Below, piece by piece: positions 46,121-55,165 of a stretch of DNA of 64,000 nt. Under the pieces are notes generated by a model. That model was not told the DNA's origin and made no database searches. It saw nothing but the letters and a program-made list of their open reading frames with translations. The number at the start of each line of letters is the position of its first letter. Position 1 is the stretch's first letter. The translations under genes were made by a program, and so were the position numbers. Source of the DNA: Streptomyces sp. NBC_01283 (GTDB taxonomy: Bacteria; Actinomycetota; Actinomycetes; Streptomycetales; Streptomycetaceae); the NCBI RefSeq assembly GCF_041435335.1, contig NZ_CP108430.1:8466001-8530000 (forward strand), in the 5' to 3' direction.

Positions 46121-47452
46121 ATGGAAATCCTGCAAACCGAAATCGCCGTCGCGGAGTTGAACGCGGCCACGCTGCACGCGTCGCTCGCCGATGTGTCGAT
46201 GGAGTCCATGAACCTCCTCAACCAGATCGCCGACACCTATCCGGACGCGGTCTCGTTCGCGGCCGGGCGCCCCTATGAGGGCTTCTACGACGTGACCCAG
46301 ATCCACGAACACCTCCGGGTCTTCTGCGACCATCTGCGCACCCGGCTCGGCCTGAGCGAGGCGGAGACCGCACGCATGCTGTTCCAGTACGGCGCGACGA
46401 AGGGGATCATCGGCGACCTCGTGGCGCGCGGTCTCGCCGTGGACGAGGGCATCGACGCCGACCCCTCGTCCGTGGTCGTCACGGTCGGCTGCCAGGAGGC
46501 GATGTTCCTGCTGCTGCGCGCGCTGCGCGCCGACGACCGCGATGCCGTGCTCGCCCCCAGCCCCACCTATGTCGGCCTGACGGGGGCCGCGTTGCTCGCC
46601 GACATGCCCGTGCTGCCGGTGCGCACCGGTGCGCACGGCATCGACCTCGACGACCTGCTGGTCCAGCTGCACCGGGCCCGCGCCGCCGGACAGCGGGTCC
46701 GCGCCTGTTACGTGACGCCCGACTTCGCCAATCCGGTGGGCGTCAGTCTGCCGCTCGCCGACCGGCAGCGGCTCCTGGACATCGCCGCCGCCGAGGACCT
46801 GCTGCTCCTGGAGGACAACGCGTACGGAATCCTGAGCGGCGCCGCCGACCGGCCGCCCACGCTGAAGGCGCTCGACCGGCACCAACGCGTCGTCTACTTG
46901 GGCTCGTTCGCCAAGACCGTCATGCCGGGCGCCCGCGTCGGCTACGTGGTCGCCGACCAGCGGGTGACCGGCCGCGGCGGTGGTGACGTACTGCTCGCCG
47001 ATGAGCTGTCGAAGCTCAAGAGCATGCTCACCGTGAACACCTCGCCGATCGCCCAGGCGGTGATCGGCGGCAAACTCCTCGCCCACGACTGCAGCCTCGT
47101 TGCCGCCAACCAGCAGGAGACGGACGTCTACCGGCGCAATCTGCGACAGGTCCTCGACGGCCTCGACCGGCGGCTCGGGAGCCGCCCCGACGTCACCTGG
47201 AACGTGCCGACGGGAGGCTTCTTCATCGTGCTCACCGTGCCGTTCACCGTCGACGACTCCCTCCTGGAGTACGCGGCGCGCCGCCACGGCGTGCTGTTCA
47301 CGCCCATGCACCACTTCTACGGCGCGACGGCCGGGTTCCGCCAACTCCGGCTCGCGATCAGCACGTTGACGTACGAGCGGATCGAGCAGGGCCTCGACGG
47401 GCTCGCCGCGCTGATCCGTGAGCGCCTGGACGGGGATGGTGAGGTCGCGTGA
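46121..47452 (+). CDS. hpgT: 4-hydroxyphenylglycine aminotransferase
   Basis: A fold-type I PLP aminotransferase that makes L-Hpg from 4-hydroxyphenylglyoxylate, using tyrosine as amino donor and so regenerating 4-hydroxyphenylpyruvate for hmaS. The 443-residue protein has the PLP lysine in SFAKT (Lys265), the substrate arginine region near the C-terminus and family blocks YVTPDFANPVGVSL and LLLEDNAYGIL. The ATG at 46121 has AGGAGA (46105-46110) upstream; a GTG directly before it and longer upstream frames are less likely. The gene overlaps prephenate dehydrogenase by GTGA. The N-terminal sequence MEILQTEIAVAELN is as I recall for glycopeptide HpgT proteins. Confidence 0.94.
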   Translation: MEILQTEIAVAELNAATLHASLADVSMESMNLLNQIADTYPDAVSFAAGRPYEGFYDVTQIHEHLRVFCDHLRTRLGLSEAETARMLFQYGATKGIIGDLVARGLAVDEGIDADPSSVVVTVGCQEAMFLLLRALRADDRDAVLAPSPTYVGLTGAALLADMPVLPVRTGAHGIDLDDLLVQLHRARAAGQRVRACYVTPDFANPVGVSLPLADRQRLLDIAAAEDLLLLEDNAYGILSGAADRPPTLKALDRHQRVVYLGSFAKTVMPGARVGYVVADQRVTGRGGGDVLLADELSKLKSMLTVNTSPIAQAVIGGKLLAHDCSLVAANQQETDVYRRNLRQVLDGLDRRLGSRPDVTWNVPTGGFFIVLTVPFTVDDSLLEYAARRHGVLFTPMHHFYGATAGFRQLRLAISTLTYERIEQGLDGLAALIRERLDGDGEVA

Positions 47453-48351
47453 CGATCCGCACCATGGCCGTCGTCGGCACCGGCCTGATCGGCACCTCGG
47501 TGGCCCTCGCGGCCCGTCTGCGCGGCGTGAGCGTGTACCTCTCCGACCGTGACGAGTCCGCTCTCCACGCCGCCGCGGTGCTCGGCGCCGGACGGCCCGA
47601 GCCCCCGCAGGGCCCCGTGGACCTGGCCGTCCTCGCGGTGCCGCCCAGCCAGATCGCCCCCGTCCTGGCCGAACTCCAGTCGCGTGGGCTCGCGTTGAGC
47701 TACACCGACGTGGCGAGCGTCAAGGCTCTCGCCGAGCGGGAGATCCTGGACACCGCCCCCGAGCCGTCCCGCTACATCGGCGGCCACCCGTTGGCGGGCC
47801 GCGAGCGGTCGGGTCCTCTCGCCGCCCGCGCGGAGCTGTTCCGGGACCGTCCCTGGGTGCTCACCCCGACCCGCCTCACCTCCCGGGCCGCCTTCGGCCG
47901 CGCCCTGGAACTGATCGCGCTGTGCGGAGCGGTGCCCCGCGTGATGCGGGCCCGCGCCCACGACGACGCGGTGGCGCTGACCTCCCACGCACCCCACTTG
48001 GTGGCCAGCCTGATGGCGGCCCGCCTGGGTGATGGGCCCCCGGAGGCCGCACATCTCGCGGGGCAGGGGCTGCGCGACACGACCCGGATCGCCCGCGGTG
48101 ACTCCCGGCTGTGGAGCGACATCGTCGAGTCCAATGCGGCGGCGGTCGCCGACATCCTCACCCGGCTCCAGGAGGATCTCTCCAGCGTCGTCGCCGCCCT
48201 GTACGACCTCGCCGACCGGGAGCGGGGGCGGGAACTGTCGGGCAAGAGCAGGCACACCCTGGTGGACCTCCTCGACCGCGGTGCCGCCGGGGTGGGGGAA
48301 CTGGACGAGCCTCGACCGCCTGGACAGCCCGCCCCTTGCCCTCCGCGGTGA
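47449..48351 (+). CDS. Prephenate dehydrogenase
   Basis: Oxidatively decarboxylates prephenate to 4-hydroxyphenylpyruvate, the substrate of HmaS and precursor of tyrosine. The 300-residue TyrA-type protein has an N-terminal NAD(P)-binding GTGLIGTS, then YIGGHPLAGRERSG and the helical C-terminal dimerisation domain. Coupled to hpgT by a GTGA overlap, so the cluster supplies Hpg and Tyr from prephenate by its own enzymes. It has no ACT domain, so no tyrosine feedback domain is visible. Such pdh genes are standard in glycopeptide clusters. It is the last gene I would assign to the cluster on this side. Confidence 0.93.
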   Translation: MTIRTMAVVGTGLIGTSVALAARLRGVSVYLSDRDESALHAAAVLGAGRPEPPQGPVDLAVLAVPPSQIAPVLAELQSRGLALSYTDVASVKALAEREILDTAPEPSRYIGGHPLAGRERSGPLAARAELFRDRPWVLTPTRLTSRAAFGRALELIALCGAVPRVMRARAHDDAVALTSHAPHLVASLMAARLGDGPPEAAHLAGQGLRDTTRIARGDSRLWSDIVESNAAAVADILTRLQEDLSSVVAALYDLADRERGRELSGKSRHTLVDLLDRGAAGVGELDEPRPPGQPAPCPPR

Positions 48352-48476
48352 AGTTCCCGTCTTCGCAGGCGAGTTGGGGTGCCTTCCGCGCGGGCGGGCC
48401 GACAGCCGGGTGAGTCTGTACGGACGGCGCCGCTTGTATCCGCCGTGTGACCGGTCCCCGCGTAGAACTTGGCCCC

Positions 48477-49049
48477 ATGTCCACCACACACAAGCGAACC
48501 GCACAGACACTGCTCGCGGCGTCGGCGCTCGTCGCCGGCGTCTTCCTCACCGGTTGCTCCGGTGACTCGTCGGCCGCGTCCTCGGACAGCCCGAAGAAGG
48601 CCGACGCCTCGCCCACCAGCCCCTTCGACCAGGCACTCGCCTTCTCCCAGTGCATGCGCAAGAACGGCGTGTCCGGCTTCCCCGACCCGCAGAAGGACGC
48701 GGGCGGCGGCATCGCGCTCACGCCGGGCGGCGACGTCGACCCCAACTCGCCGGAGTTCCAGTCCGCCACGGAGGCCTGCCGCGACAAGATGCCCCAGGGC
48801 GGCCAGCTCGGCGGGGGCGGAGGCGGCGGCAAGGCGCTGGACTCGGCCAAGGTCGCGGCCTGGGCGAAGTGCATGCGCGAGAACGGCCTGCCCAAGCTGC
48901 CCGACCCGGAGATCAACGGCGGCAACATGTCGCTCGACTTCGGCGCGAGCGGCATCGACCCCGGCAGTGACGCGTTCCAGAAGGCCAGGATCGCCTGCCA
49001 GGACAAGTGGCCCGGCGGCGGCCTCACCGGCTCCGGCGGCGGCGCCTGA
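48477..49049 (+). CDS. Lipoprotein with two CMRxNG-PDP repeats
   Basis: A 190-residue secreted lipoprotein: signal peptide with lipobox LTGC, then a Ser/Asp-rich linker and two homologous segments, FSQCMRKNGVSGFPDP and WAKCMRENGLPKLPDP, each followed about 40 residues later by another cysteine (TEACRDK, RIACQDK), which suggests one disulfide per repeat. It heads an operon with an HlyD-like adaptor and a MacB-like exporter, so it is probably an accessory extracellular subunit of that system. Such lipoproteins occur with these transporters in Streptomyces; the exact function is unknown to me. The ATG at 48477 gives a normal signal peptide; a GTG at 48447 is also in frame. Confidence 0.85.
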   Translation: MSTTHKRTAQTLLAASALVAGVFLTGCSGDSSAASSDSPKKADASPTSPFDQALAFSQCMRKNGVSGFPDPQKDAGGGIALTPGGDVDPNSPEFQSATEACRDKMPQGGQLGGGGGGGKALDSAKVAAWAKCMRENGLPKLPDPEINGGNMSLDFGASGIDPGSDAFQKARIACQDKWPGGGLTGSGGGA

Positions 49050-50449
49050 TGACCGCCCCGGACGAGACCCGTGAGAGGGAACGGAACGCGGAGACAGAGG
49101 AGTTCGACGAGGCCGAGGAGCCGGTCCGTGGTGCGGTCAACGGCTCCGGAGCCCTGGAACTGCACAAGACCGGAGAGGTGTCCGAGCGGCCCCCCGGCGC
49201 GGTCGGCACCGGGCGAGAAGAGAACGACCCCGAGAAGACCGCCCTCGAGAAGGCGTCCCTGGAGAAGACCGCCCCCGAGGCCGGTGGCGGGGACGGCGGC
49301 GGCGACGAAGGGACGCCGCCCCCGCCGGCGAGCGGCCGCAGGCGCCGCCCCCTGCGGATGTCGCTGATCGTCGTCGCGGCGATCGCCGTGGTCGTCGCGG
49401 CGGGCGCCGCCACCACCGGCGTCTTCGGCGACGACGGCTCCGGAACGTCGGGTGCCGCTCCCTCCGCACCGCCGAAGACCGCCGAGGTGGAGCGGACCAC
49501 GCTGACGCGCACGGAGTCCGTGGACGGGAACCTCGGCTATGGCGATCCGACGGCCGTGCAGGCCCCGGCCCCCTCCAAGGCGGGCGCCGGGATCATCACC
49601 TGGGTGCCGGGCGACGGCGACACCGTCAAGCGAGGCCAGGCGGCCTACAAGGTGGAGGAGCAGAAGGTCCCGCTGCTCTACGGCTCCACCCCCTTCTACC
49701 GCCCGCTGGAGACGGGCACCGAGGGCAAGGACGTCGAGATTCTGGAGAAGAACCTCGCCGCGCTCGGCTACACCGGCTTCACCGTCGACGACACGTACGA
49801 CGCCGCGACCGCCCGGGCCGTACGGGACTGGCAGGACGACCTGGGCCGCCAGGAGACCGGGACCGTGCAGCCGTCGGACGCCGTGGTCGCCCCCGGCGCC
49901 AGGCGCGTCGCCGAGGTGAAGGCCACGGTCGGAGCCCCGTCGAACGGGCCCGTCCTCACCTGGACCGGCACCGAACGCACCGTCACCGTCGACCTCGACG
50001 TGCAGTTCGAGGACATGGTCGAGAACGGCACCAAGGCGACGGTCACGCTCCCCGACGACACCTCGGTCCAGGCCGAGGTGACCGACATCGGAACCCCCAC
50101 CACGCCCTCCCAGGACGGCGGCTCCGGGGGCTCGGGCGGCGGTCAGTCGGGCGGCGACGACAAGCCCACCCTGCCCGTCGAGATGAAGGTCAAGGACCAG
50201 AAGGGCCTGGGCCGCTACCAGGCCGCCGCCGTGAAGATCTCCCTGAAGGCGGAGACCCGCAAGGACGTGCTCGTCGTCCCCATCAACGCCCTGGTGGCGC
50301 AGCGCGGTGGCGGCTACGCCGTGCAGGTCGTCGAGGCGGACGGCGACGTGAAGACGCGGACGGTCAAGGTCGGCATGTTCTCCGACAGCATGGTCGAGGT
50401 GTCCGGAACCGGCATCACCGACGGCACGGTCGTGGGGGTCCCCAAGTGA
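49049..50449 (+). CDS. HlyD/MacA-like adaptor with peptidoglycan-binding domain
   Basis: A 466-residue membrane-anchored adaptor. It starts with an unusually long acidic cytoplasmic segment (about 100 residues, with Glu-Lys repeats such as EKTALEKASLEK), then one membrane helix, then a Ser/Ala linker, a beta-barrel/lipoyl-type segment, a PG_binding_1-like segment (TEGKDVEILEKNLAALGYTG ... TARAVRDWQDDLG) and a C-terminal barrel. A Gly/Ser-rich linker lies near residue 360. The protein should couple the ABC exporter behind it to the cell wall. The ATG shares a base with the previous stop (TGATG). Confidence 0.87.
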   Translation: MTAPDETRERERNAETEEFDEAEEPVRGAVNGSGALELHKTGEVSERPPGAVGTGREENDPEKTALEKASLEKTAPEAGGGDGGGDEGTPPPPASGRRRRPLRMSLIVVAAIAVVVAAGAATTGVFGDDGSGTSGAAPSAPPKTAEVERTTLTRTESVDGNLGYGDPTAVQAPAPSKAGAGIITWVPGDGDTVKRGQAAYKVEEQKVPLLYGSTPFYRPLETGTEGKDVEILEKNLAALGYTGFTVDDTYDAATARAVRDWQDDLGRQETGTVQPSDAVVAPGARRVAEVKATVGAPSNGPVLTWTGTERTVTVDLDVQFEDMVENGTKATVTLPDDTSVQAEVTDIGTPTTPSQDGGSGGSGGGQSGGDDKPTLPVEMKVKDQKGLGRYQAAAVKISLKAETRKDVLVVPINALVAQRGGGYAVQVVEADGDVKTRTVKVGMFSDSMVEVSGTGITDGTVVGVPK

Positions 50450-51171
50450 CCACTGCCGCCCACCCGGTGGTCGAACTGGCCGGAGTCTCCAAGAGGTACG
50501 GAGAGGTCGAGGCGCTCAAGGGCGCCGACCTCGTCATCCGGCGCGGGGAGCTGCTCGCCGTCGTCGGCCCGTCCGGCTCGGGCAAGTCCACGATGCTCAA
50601 CATCATGGGCACCCTCGACCGCCCCACCACCGGAACCGTGCACATCGACGGGCACGACGTCGATCGCCTCAGCGACCGGGAGCTCTCCGCGCTGCGGGCC
50701 GGGACGATCGGTTTCGTCTTCCAGCAGTTCCATCTCGCCCCCGGCGTACCGGCGCTCGACAGCGTCGCCAACGGCCTGCTCTACAGCGGCAGGCCGCGCG
50801 GCGAGCGGCGCGGACTCGCCGAGCGGGCCCTGCGCCGGGTCGGCCTCGGCCACCGGCTGTATCACGAGCCGCACCAGCTCTCCGGCGGCGAGAAGCAGCG
50901 CGTCGCCATCGCCCGCGCGGTCCTCGGCGACCCGCCGCTGCTGCTCGCCGACGAGCCGACCGGAGCCCTCGACTCCCGTTCCGGCGCGGTGGTGATCGAG
51001 CTCCTGCACGAACTGCACCGGGCGGGGACCACGGTCGTGGTCATCACCCATGACAGGGACATAGCGGGCTCCTTGCCGCGCGAGGTCCGGATCAAGGACG
51101 GCCGCATGGAAGCCGATGCCGCCGAAGCCGCCGACGTGGCCGAGCTGCTCCCCGAGGAGGCCCTGCGATGA
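50446..51171 (+). CDS. MacB/LolD-type ABC transporter ATPase
   Basis: A 241-residue nucleotide-binding subunit. Walker A GPSGSGKST, Q-loop region FVFQQFHLAPG, signature LSGGEKQR, Walker B LLADEPTGALD and the H-loop ITHDRD are all present. The LADEPTGALD form marks the MacB/LolD lineage. GTG start overlaps the adaptor stop and its own stop overlaps the permease (ATGA), so the three are stoichiometrically coupled. Confidence 0.94.
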   Translation: MTTAAHPVVELAGVSKRYGEVEALKGADLVIRRGELLAVVGPSGSGKSTMLNIMGTLDRPTTGTVHIDGHDVDRLSDRELSALRAGTIGFVFQQFHLAPGVPALDSVANGLLYSGRPRGERRGLAERALRRVGLGHRLYHEPHQLSGGEKQRVAIARAVLGDPPLLLADEPTGALDSRSGAVVIELLHELHRAGTTVVVITHDRDIAGSLPREVRIKDGRMEADAAEAADVAELLPEEALR

Positions 51172-52436
51172 GCCCGACCAAGGAGTTGAGTACGACAGGG
51201 GAGCGGGGCCCGGCGCACGAGCCACCCCGCCTCGCCCCGCCGCCGCGCCCCAAGCCGGCCCGGATGGGCCCGGCCGACGTGCTGCGGGTCGGCGGGTCGG
51301 GCCTGCGCTCGCGCCCCATGCGGGTGTTCCTCTCGGCGCTCGGCATCGCCATCGGCATCGCGGCGATGGTCGGCGTGGTGGGCATCTCCACCTCCAGCAG
51401 CGAGGACCTCAACCGGCGCCTCGCCGCCCTCGGCACCAACCTCCTGACCGTCGCCCCCGGCCAGTCCTTCGCCGGTGACGCGGCCCATCTGCCCGACTCG
51501 TCCGTCGACATGATCGGCAACATCAAGGGCGTCGAGTCGGTCTCCGCCATCGGCAAGACGAGCGCCAAGGTCTACCGCAACGACCACATCAAGAAGGAGG
51601 AGACCGGCGGCCTGAACGTCTACGCGGCCCGTACGGACCTGCCGAAGACGGCGGGCGCGGAGATCGTCGAGGGCCGCTGGCTGAACGCCGCGAACCAGCG
51701 GTACCCGGCCGTCGTGCTGGGCCCCAAGGCCGCCGAACAGCTGGGCGTCTTCCGGGCCGGGCCCGGCACGAAGGTGTGGCTCGGCGGTCAGTGGTTCACC
51801 GTCGTGGGGATCCTCGCGGCCAACGAGCTCGTTCCCGACCTGGACTCGGCCGCGCTGGTCGGCTGGCCCGTCGCGGAGAAGGAACTGGACTTCGACGGCT
51901 ACCCGACGACGGTCTACACCCGCGCCGAGGAATCCTCCGTGAGCGACGTCCAGTCCGTGCTCGGTGCCACCGCCAACCCGGAGAACCCCAGCGAGGCGAA
52001 CGTCTCGCGGCCCTCCGACGTCCTGGAGGCCAAGGAGGCCACCGACGACACCCTCAGTGGTCTGCTGCTCGGCCTGGGCGCGGTCGCCCTCCTTGTCGGC
52101 GGGGTCGGTGTCGCCAACACCATGGTCATCTCGGTCCTGGAACGCCGCTCCGAGATAGGCCTGCGCCGCTCGCTCGGCGCCACCCGCGGCCAGATCCGTA
52201 CGCAGTTCCTCTGCGAGGCCCTACTCCTCTCGGCGCTCGGCGGCCTGGGCGGGGTCCTGCTCGGCATAGCCGTCACCTCCGGCTACTCCACCTATCAGGG
52301 CTGGCCCTCCGTGGTGCCGGTCTGGGCGATGGCGGGCGGTGTCGGCGCGACCCTGGTCATCGGCGGACTCGCCGGCTTCTATCCCGCGGTCCGCGCGGCG
52401 AGGCTGCCTCCCACGGAGGCGCTGGCCACGACATGA
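51168..52436 (+). CDS. MacB-type ABC transporter permease
   Basis: A 422-residue permease of the FtsX/MacB class: an N-terminal helix (SALGIAIGIAAMVGVVGIS), a large extracytoplasmic MacB_PCD region, and three C-terminal helices with the family block LGLGAVALLVGGVGVANTM then ERRSEIGLRRSLGATRGQI. Together with the ATPase, adaptor and lipoprotein it forms a tripartite-like mechanotransmission exporter. The substrate is unknown. It sits directly beside the glycopeptide cluster, but genes of this layout are common in Streptomyces, so a link to the antibiotic is only possible. A proline-rich cytoplasmic extension precedes the first helix. Confidence 0.92.
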   Translation: MSPTKELSTTGERGPAHEPPRLAPPPRPKPARMGPADVLRVGGSGLRSRPMRVFLSALGIAIGIAAMVGVVGISTSSSEDLNRRLAALGTNLLTVAPGQSFAGDAAHLPDSSVDMIGNIKGVESVSAIGKTSAKVYRNDHIKKEETGGLNVYAARTDLPKTAGAEIVEGRWLNAANQRYPAVVLGPKAAEQLGVFRAGPGTKVWLGGQWFTVVGILAANELVPDLDSAALVGWPVAEKELDFDGYPTTVYTRAEESSVSDVQSVLGATANPENPSEANVSRPSDVLEAKEATDDTLSGLLLGLGAVALLVGGVGVANTMVISVLERRSEIGLRRSLGATRGQIRTQFLCEALLLSALGGLGGVLLGIAVTSGYSTYQGWPSVVPVWAMAGGVGATLVIGGLAGFYPAVRAARLPPTEALATT

Positions 52437-52635
52437 CGCCCCAAGATCCGGGACGCAGAGAGCCAGGGCCCGTAGACCTGTGACCCCACGGACGCGGTGC
52501 CTTCGTCAGCCCAAATCCCCCGCGGGCGACGAGGGCATCGCTTTTTCCTGCGGTGCTTTCCCTGGGGTTCAGCACGTTTTCGAGAAGGGACGGTTCCGCT
52601 GTCTGGACAGCCGTGGCCCGCCGTATTCTCGCCGC

Positions 52636-53190
52636 ATGACTGAGCACTTAGGGAAAGTCGACGACAATGCCCTGCTCGAACTGCTCCAGGAGCAGCGCAT
52701 CGGCACGCTCGTCACCCTCAAACGCGACGGCCGCCCGCAACTCTCCAACGTCGGTTATGCCTACGACCCCGACGAGCGCGTCATCCGCCTCATGGTCACC
52801 GACAGCCGCGCCAAGACCCGCAATCTGCGCCGTGATCCGCGCGCGAGCTTCCTCGTCACGGACGGCGCGGGGTTCTCGTACATGATTGCCGAGGGCGACG
52901 CCGAACTGACGCCGGTCGTGACCGATCCGCATGACGCGGTCGCCGACGAACTGGCCCTGGTCTTCCGGGGGTTCCAGGGCGAGCACCCCGACTGGGAGGG
53001 GTTCCGCGCCGCCATGGTGCGCGAGCGGCGCCTGGTGATACGGCTCCACGTCAAGCACGTGTACGGAGCCGCGGGGAAGCGGATCCTCGCGGGGAGCCCC
53101 CCTGCAGGACCCGGCAACGGCGGTCCGGTGGTGGCGGGACGGCCCGGTCTGCAGCTCGGCACGGACGGTCCGCCGCCTCACTTGCGGTAG
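52636..53190 (+). CDS. PPOX-class F420/flavin-dependent protein
   Basis: A 184-residue split-barrel protein of the pyridoxamine-phosphate-oxidase-like group, many of whose actinobacterial members use F420 in redox reactions. Family sequence includes RIGTLVTLKRDGRPQLSNVGYAYD and the segment DSRAKTRNLRRDPRASFLV. The open frame begins much earlier (52339), but ATG 52636 is where family likeness starts. Codon 5 is TTA (52648-52650). The last 13 bp overlap the convergent LysR gene. The 199 bp before it, after the permease stop, hold nothing I recognise. Confidence 0.87.
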   Translation: MTEHLGKVDDNALLELLQEQRIGTLVTLKRDGRPQLSNVGYAYDPDERVIRLMVTDSRAKTRNLRRDPRASFLVTDGAGFSYMIAEGDAELTPVVTDPHDAVADELALVFRGFQGEHPDWEGFRAAMVRERRLVIRLHVKHVYGAAGKRILAGSPPAGPGNGGPVVAGRPGLQLGTDGPPPHLR

Positions 53191-54029
53191 AGATCGGTCA
53201 GGAGTGCCACCGCGGCGTGCGTCATCGGGTGCGGGTCGTGGCGGCGCCAGATGAGATGCACGGCGATGGGGTCGGCGTCACGCAGCGGGCGGAACACGAC
53301 ACCGTCCCTGCGGTACTGGTTGGCGGTGCTCTCCGGGGTGAGGCCGACGCAGCGCCCGGACGCGATGATGGCCAGCCAGTCGTCGATGTCCTGGGTGTAC
53401 TCCACCGGGGGGCGAGCCTCTTCGGGCCACAGCTCGGCCGTGGTGGTGCCGGTGCGCCGGTCGATGAGGAGCGTCCGCTCCCGTATGTCGGCCAGGGGGA
53501 TGGACCGTCGTCCGGCCCACGGGTCGTCGTCGGCCAGAGCGCAGAAGCGGCGTTCCTGACCGACGACGGCGCTGGCGAAACGGGTCTCGTCGAAGGCGGT
53601 ACGGACGACGGCGAGGTCGCACAGGCCCTCGGCGAGTCCACCGGTCGCCGAGTTCGTCCGGATCAAGTACAGCTCGACGTCCGGGTGTTCGGCGGCCCAG
53701 CGGCGCTGGAACTCCGCGGTGTGGCGGCCCATCGCCGACCAGGCGTGGCCGATGCGCAGCCGGGTGTGTCCGGTGGTCGCCTCCCGGATGAGGTCATCGG
53801 CCTCCGCGAGCAGGTGCCGTGCCCGGGCGAGCACCTGCACTCCCGCGGTCGTCGGCGTGACGCTGCGGCTTGTGCGGTGCAGCAGCCGCACCCCGAGGAC
53901 GTCCTCAAGGCCGCCGAGGGTGCGGGACACGGCCGCCTGGGAGACACCCAACTCGGCGGCGGCATCAGTGAAGCCGCCGCTGTCGACGATGGCGACGAGG
54001 CAGCGCAGATGCCGCAGTTCCAGATCCAT
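53178..54029 (-). CDS. LysR-family transcriptional regulator
   Basis: A 283-residue regulator. The N-terminal winged helix reads LELRHLRCLVAIVDSGGFTDAAAELGVSQAAVSRTLGGLE, followed by the periplasmic-binding-like effector domain. ATG 54029 is chosen because the LysR fold begins there; the frame remains open for 35 residues further upstream without likeness. It is divergent from an EamA exporter, the classical arrangement in which a LysR protein controls its neighbour and itself. Its effector cannot be told from the sequence. Confidence 0.92.
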   Translation of the reverse strand: MDLELRHLRCLVAIVDSGGFTDAAAELGVSQAAVSRTLGGLEDVLGVRLLHRTSRSVTPTTAGVQVLARARHLLAEADDLIREATTGHTRLRIGHAWSAMGRHTAEFQRRWAAEHPDVELYLIRTNSATGGLAEGLCDLAVVRTAFDETRFASAVVGQERRFCALADDDPWAGRRSIPLADIRERTLLIDRRTGTTTAELWPEEARPPVEYTQDIDDWLAIIASGRCVGLTPESTANQYRRDGVVFRPLRDADPIAVHLIWRRHDPHPMTHAAVALLTDLYRK

Positions 54030-54132
54030 GACCGCAGTGTAGGGATGACCGGCGTGCATGGATAACCAGAGCGTATGGATGAGCACGCGCATGCATTTTC
54101 CGTATGTACGTGGATGACGCATCCTGCGGTGC
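54030..54132. promoter_or_regulatory. LysR/EamA divergent promoter region
   Basis: The 103-bp gap is AT-richer than its flanks and contains related short units (ATGGATAACC, ATGGATGAG, GTGGATGACG) and GCGCATGC. It is the expected binding region of the LysR protein, but I cannot single out a clean T-N11-A operator. Confidence 0.5.
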
Positions 54133-55041
54133 ATGCGAACGTCTCAGAGCCATGCCGTGCCCGCCGTCGTCCAGGGCGTCGAGGCCGCTCCCGGTGCCCC
54201 GGCGGCCACGGGCAGTTCACGAAGTCGCCTCCCAGGCATGGCGATGATGTTCGGCAGCGGCCTGTCCAACCAGGTCGGCGCCGCCACGGGCGCCTTGGCG
54301 TTCGGCGTCATCGGTCCCGCCGGTGTGGTGGCCGTACGGCAATGGGTCGCGGGAGCCGTGCTCCTGGCGGTGGGCAGGCCCAAGGTGCGCGCCTTCACCT
54401 GGCGGCAGTGGTGGCCGCTGCTGTGCCTGGCGGCGGTCTTCGCCACCATGAACCTCTCCCTGTACACCGCGATCGACCGCGTGGGTCTCGGGCTCGCGGT
54501 GACCCTGGAGTTCCTGGGCCCGCTGTCGGTCGCGCTGGCCGCGTCCCGCCGTGCGGTGGACCTCGGCTGCGCGGTCGTGGCGGGGGCCGCGGTGGTGGCG
54601 CTGGTCCGCCCGCAGCCCAGCACGGACTACACCGGCATCGCGCTCGGGCTGCTCGCCGCGGCCTGCTGGGCCTCGTACATCCTGCTCAACCGCACGGTCG
54701 GGGCCCGGCTGCCCGGCGTCGAGGGGTCGGCAGCGGCGGCGGGAATCTCTGGGCTCCTCTATCTCCCGGTCGGCATCGTGGTGCTCGCCCACCACCCGCC
54801 GACGGCCTCCACCCTCGGCTGCGCGGCCGCCGCGGGCATCCTCTCCTCCGCGGTCCCGTTTCTCACCGATCTGCTCGCCCTGCGCCGGGTCGACGCCCGC
54901 TTCTTCGGGATCTCCATGAGCGTCAACCCGGTCCTCGCGGCGCTGGTGGGCATGGCCGTCCTGGGGCAGTCCCTGGGCTGGGTGGAGTGGCTGGCCATCG
55001 CGGCGATCGTGACGGCGAACGGGGTCAGCGTCCTGAAGTAG
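54133..55041 (+). CDS. EamA/RhtA-family drug/metabolite exporter
   Basis: A 302-residue membrane protein with ten predicted helices in two EamA halves, after a 35-residue hydrophilic N-terminus. Sequence features resemble RhtA-type amino-acid/threonine exporters: LYTAIDRVGLGLAVTLEFLGPL and RRVDARFFGISMSVNPV. It is probably controlled by the divergent LysR regulator. Substrate unknown. The ribosome site before the ATG is weak. Confidence 0.9.
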   Translation: MRTSQSHAVPAVVQGVEAAPGAPAATGSSRSRLPGMAMMFGSGLSNQVGAATGALAFGVIGPAGVVAVRQWVAGAVLLAVGRPKVRAFTWRQWWPLLCLAAVFATMNLSLYTAIDRVGLGLAVTLEFLGPLSVALAASRRAVDLGCAVVAGAAVVALVRPQPSTDYTGIALGLLAAACWASYILLNRTVGARLPGVEGSAAAAGISGLLYLPVGIVVLAHHPPTASTLGCAAAAGILSSAVPFLTDLLALRRVDARFFGISMSVNPVLAALVGMAVLGQSLGWVEWLAIAAIVTANGVSVLK

Positions 55042-55165
55042 GCACCACGGATGTAGCTGAGCTTAATGAATGTTCAAAACTTGTTGCTTGTTCTTTCAGG
55101 TCGTCGGCGGCATCGTTCCTGACGTCGGCTGACAACGGCCCGAACAAGGAACAAGGAGAGCAACA
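55042..55165. promoter_or_regulatory. AT-rich promoter region before second EamA gene
   Basis: About 50 bp (55055-55105) are strikingly AT-rich for this chromosome, with GCTTAATGAATGTTCAAAAC and a TTGTTGCTTGTTC segment. This is most likely the promoter of the downstream exporter. The ribosome site AAGGAGAG lies eight bases before its GTG. Confidence 0.5.
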
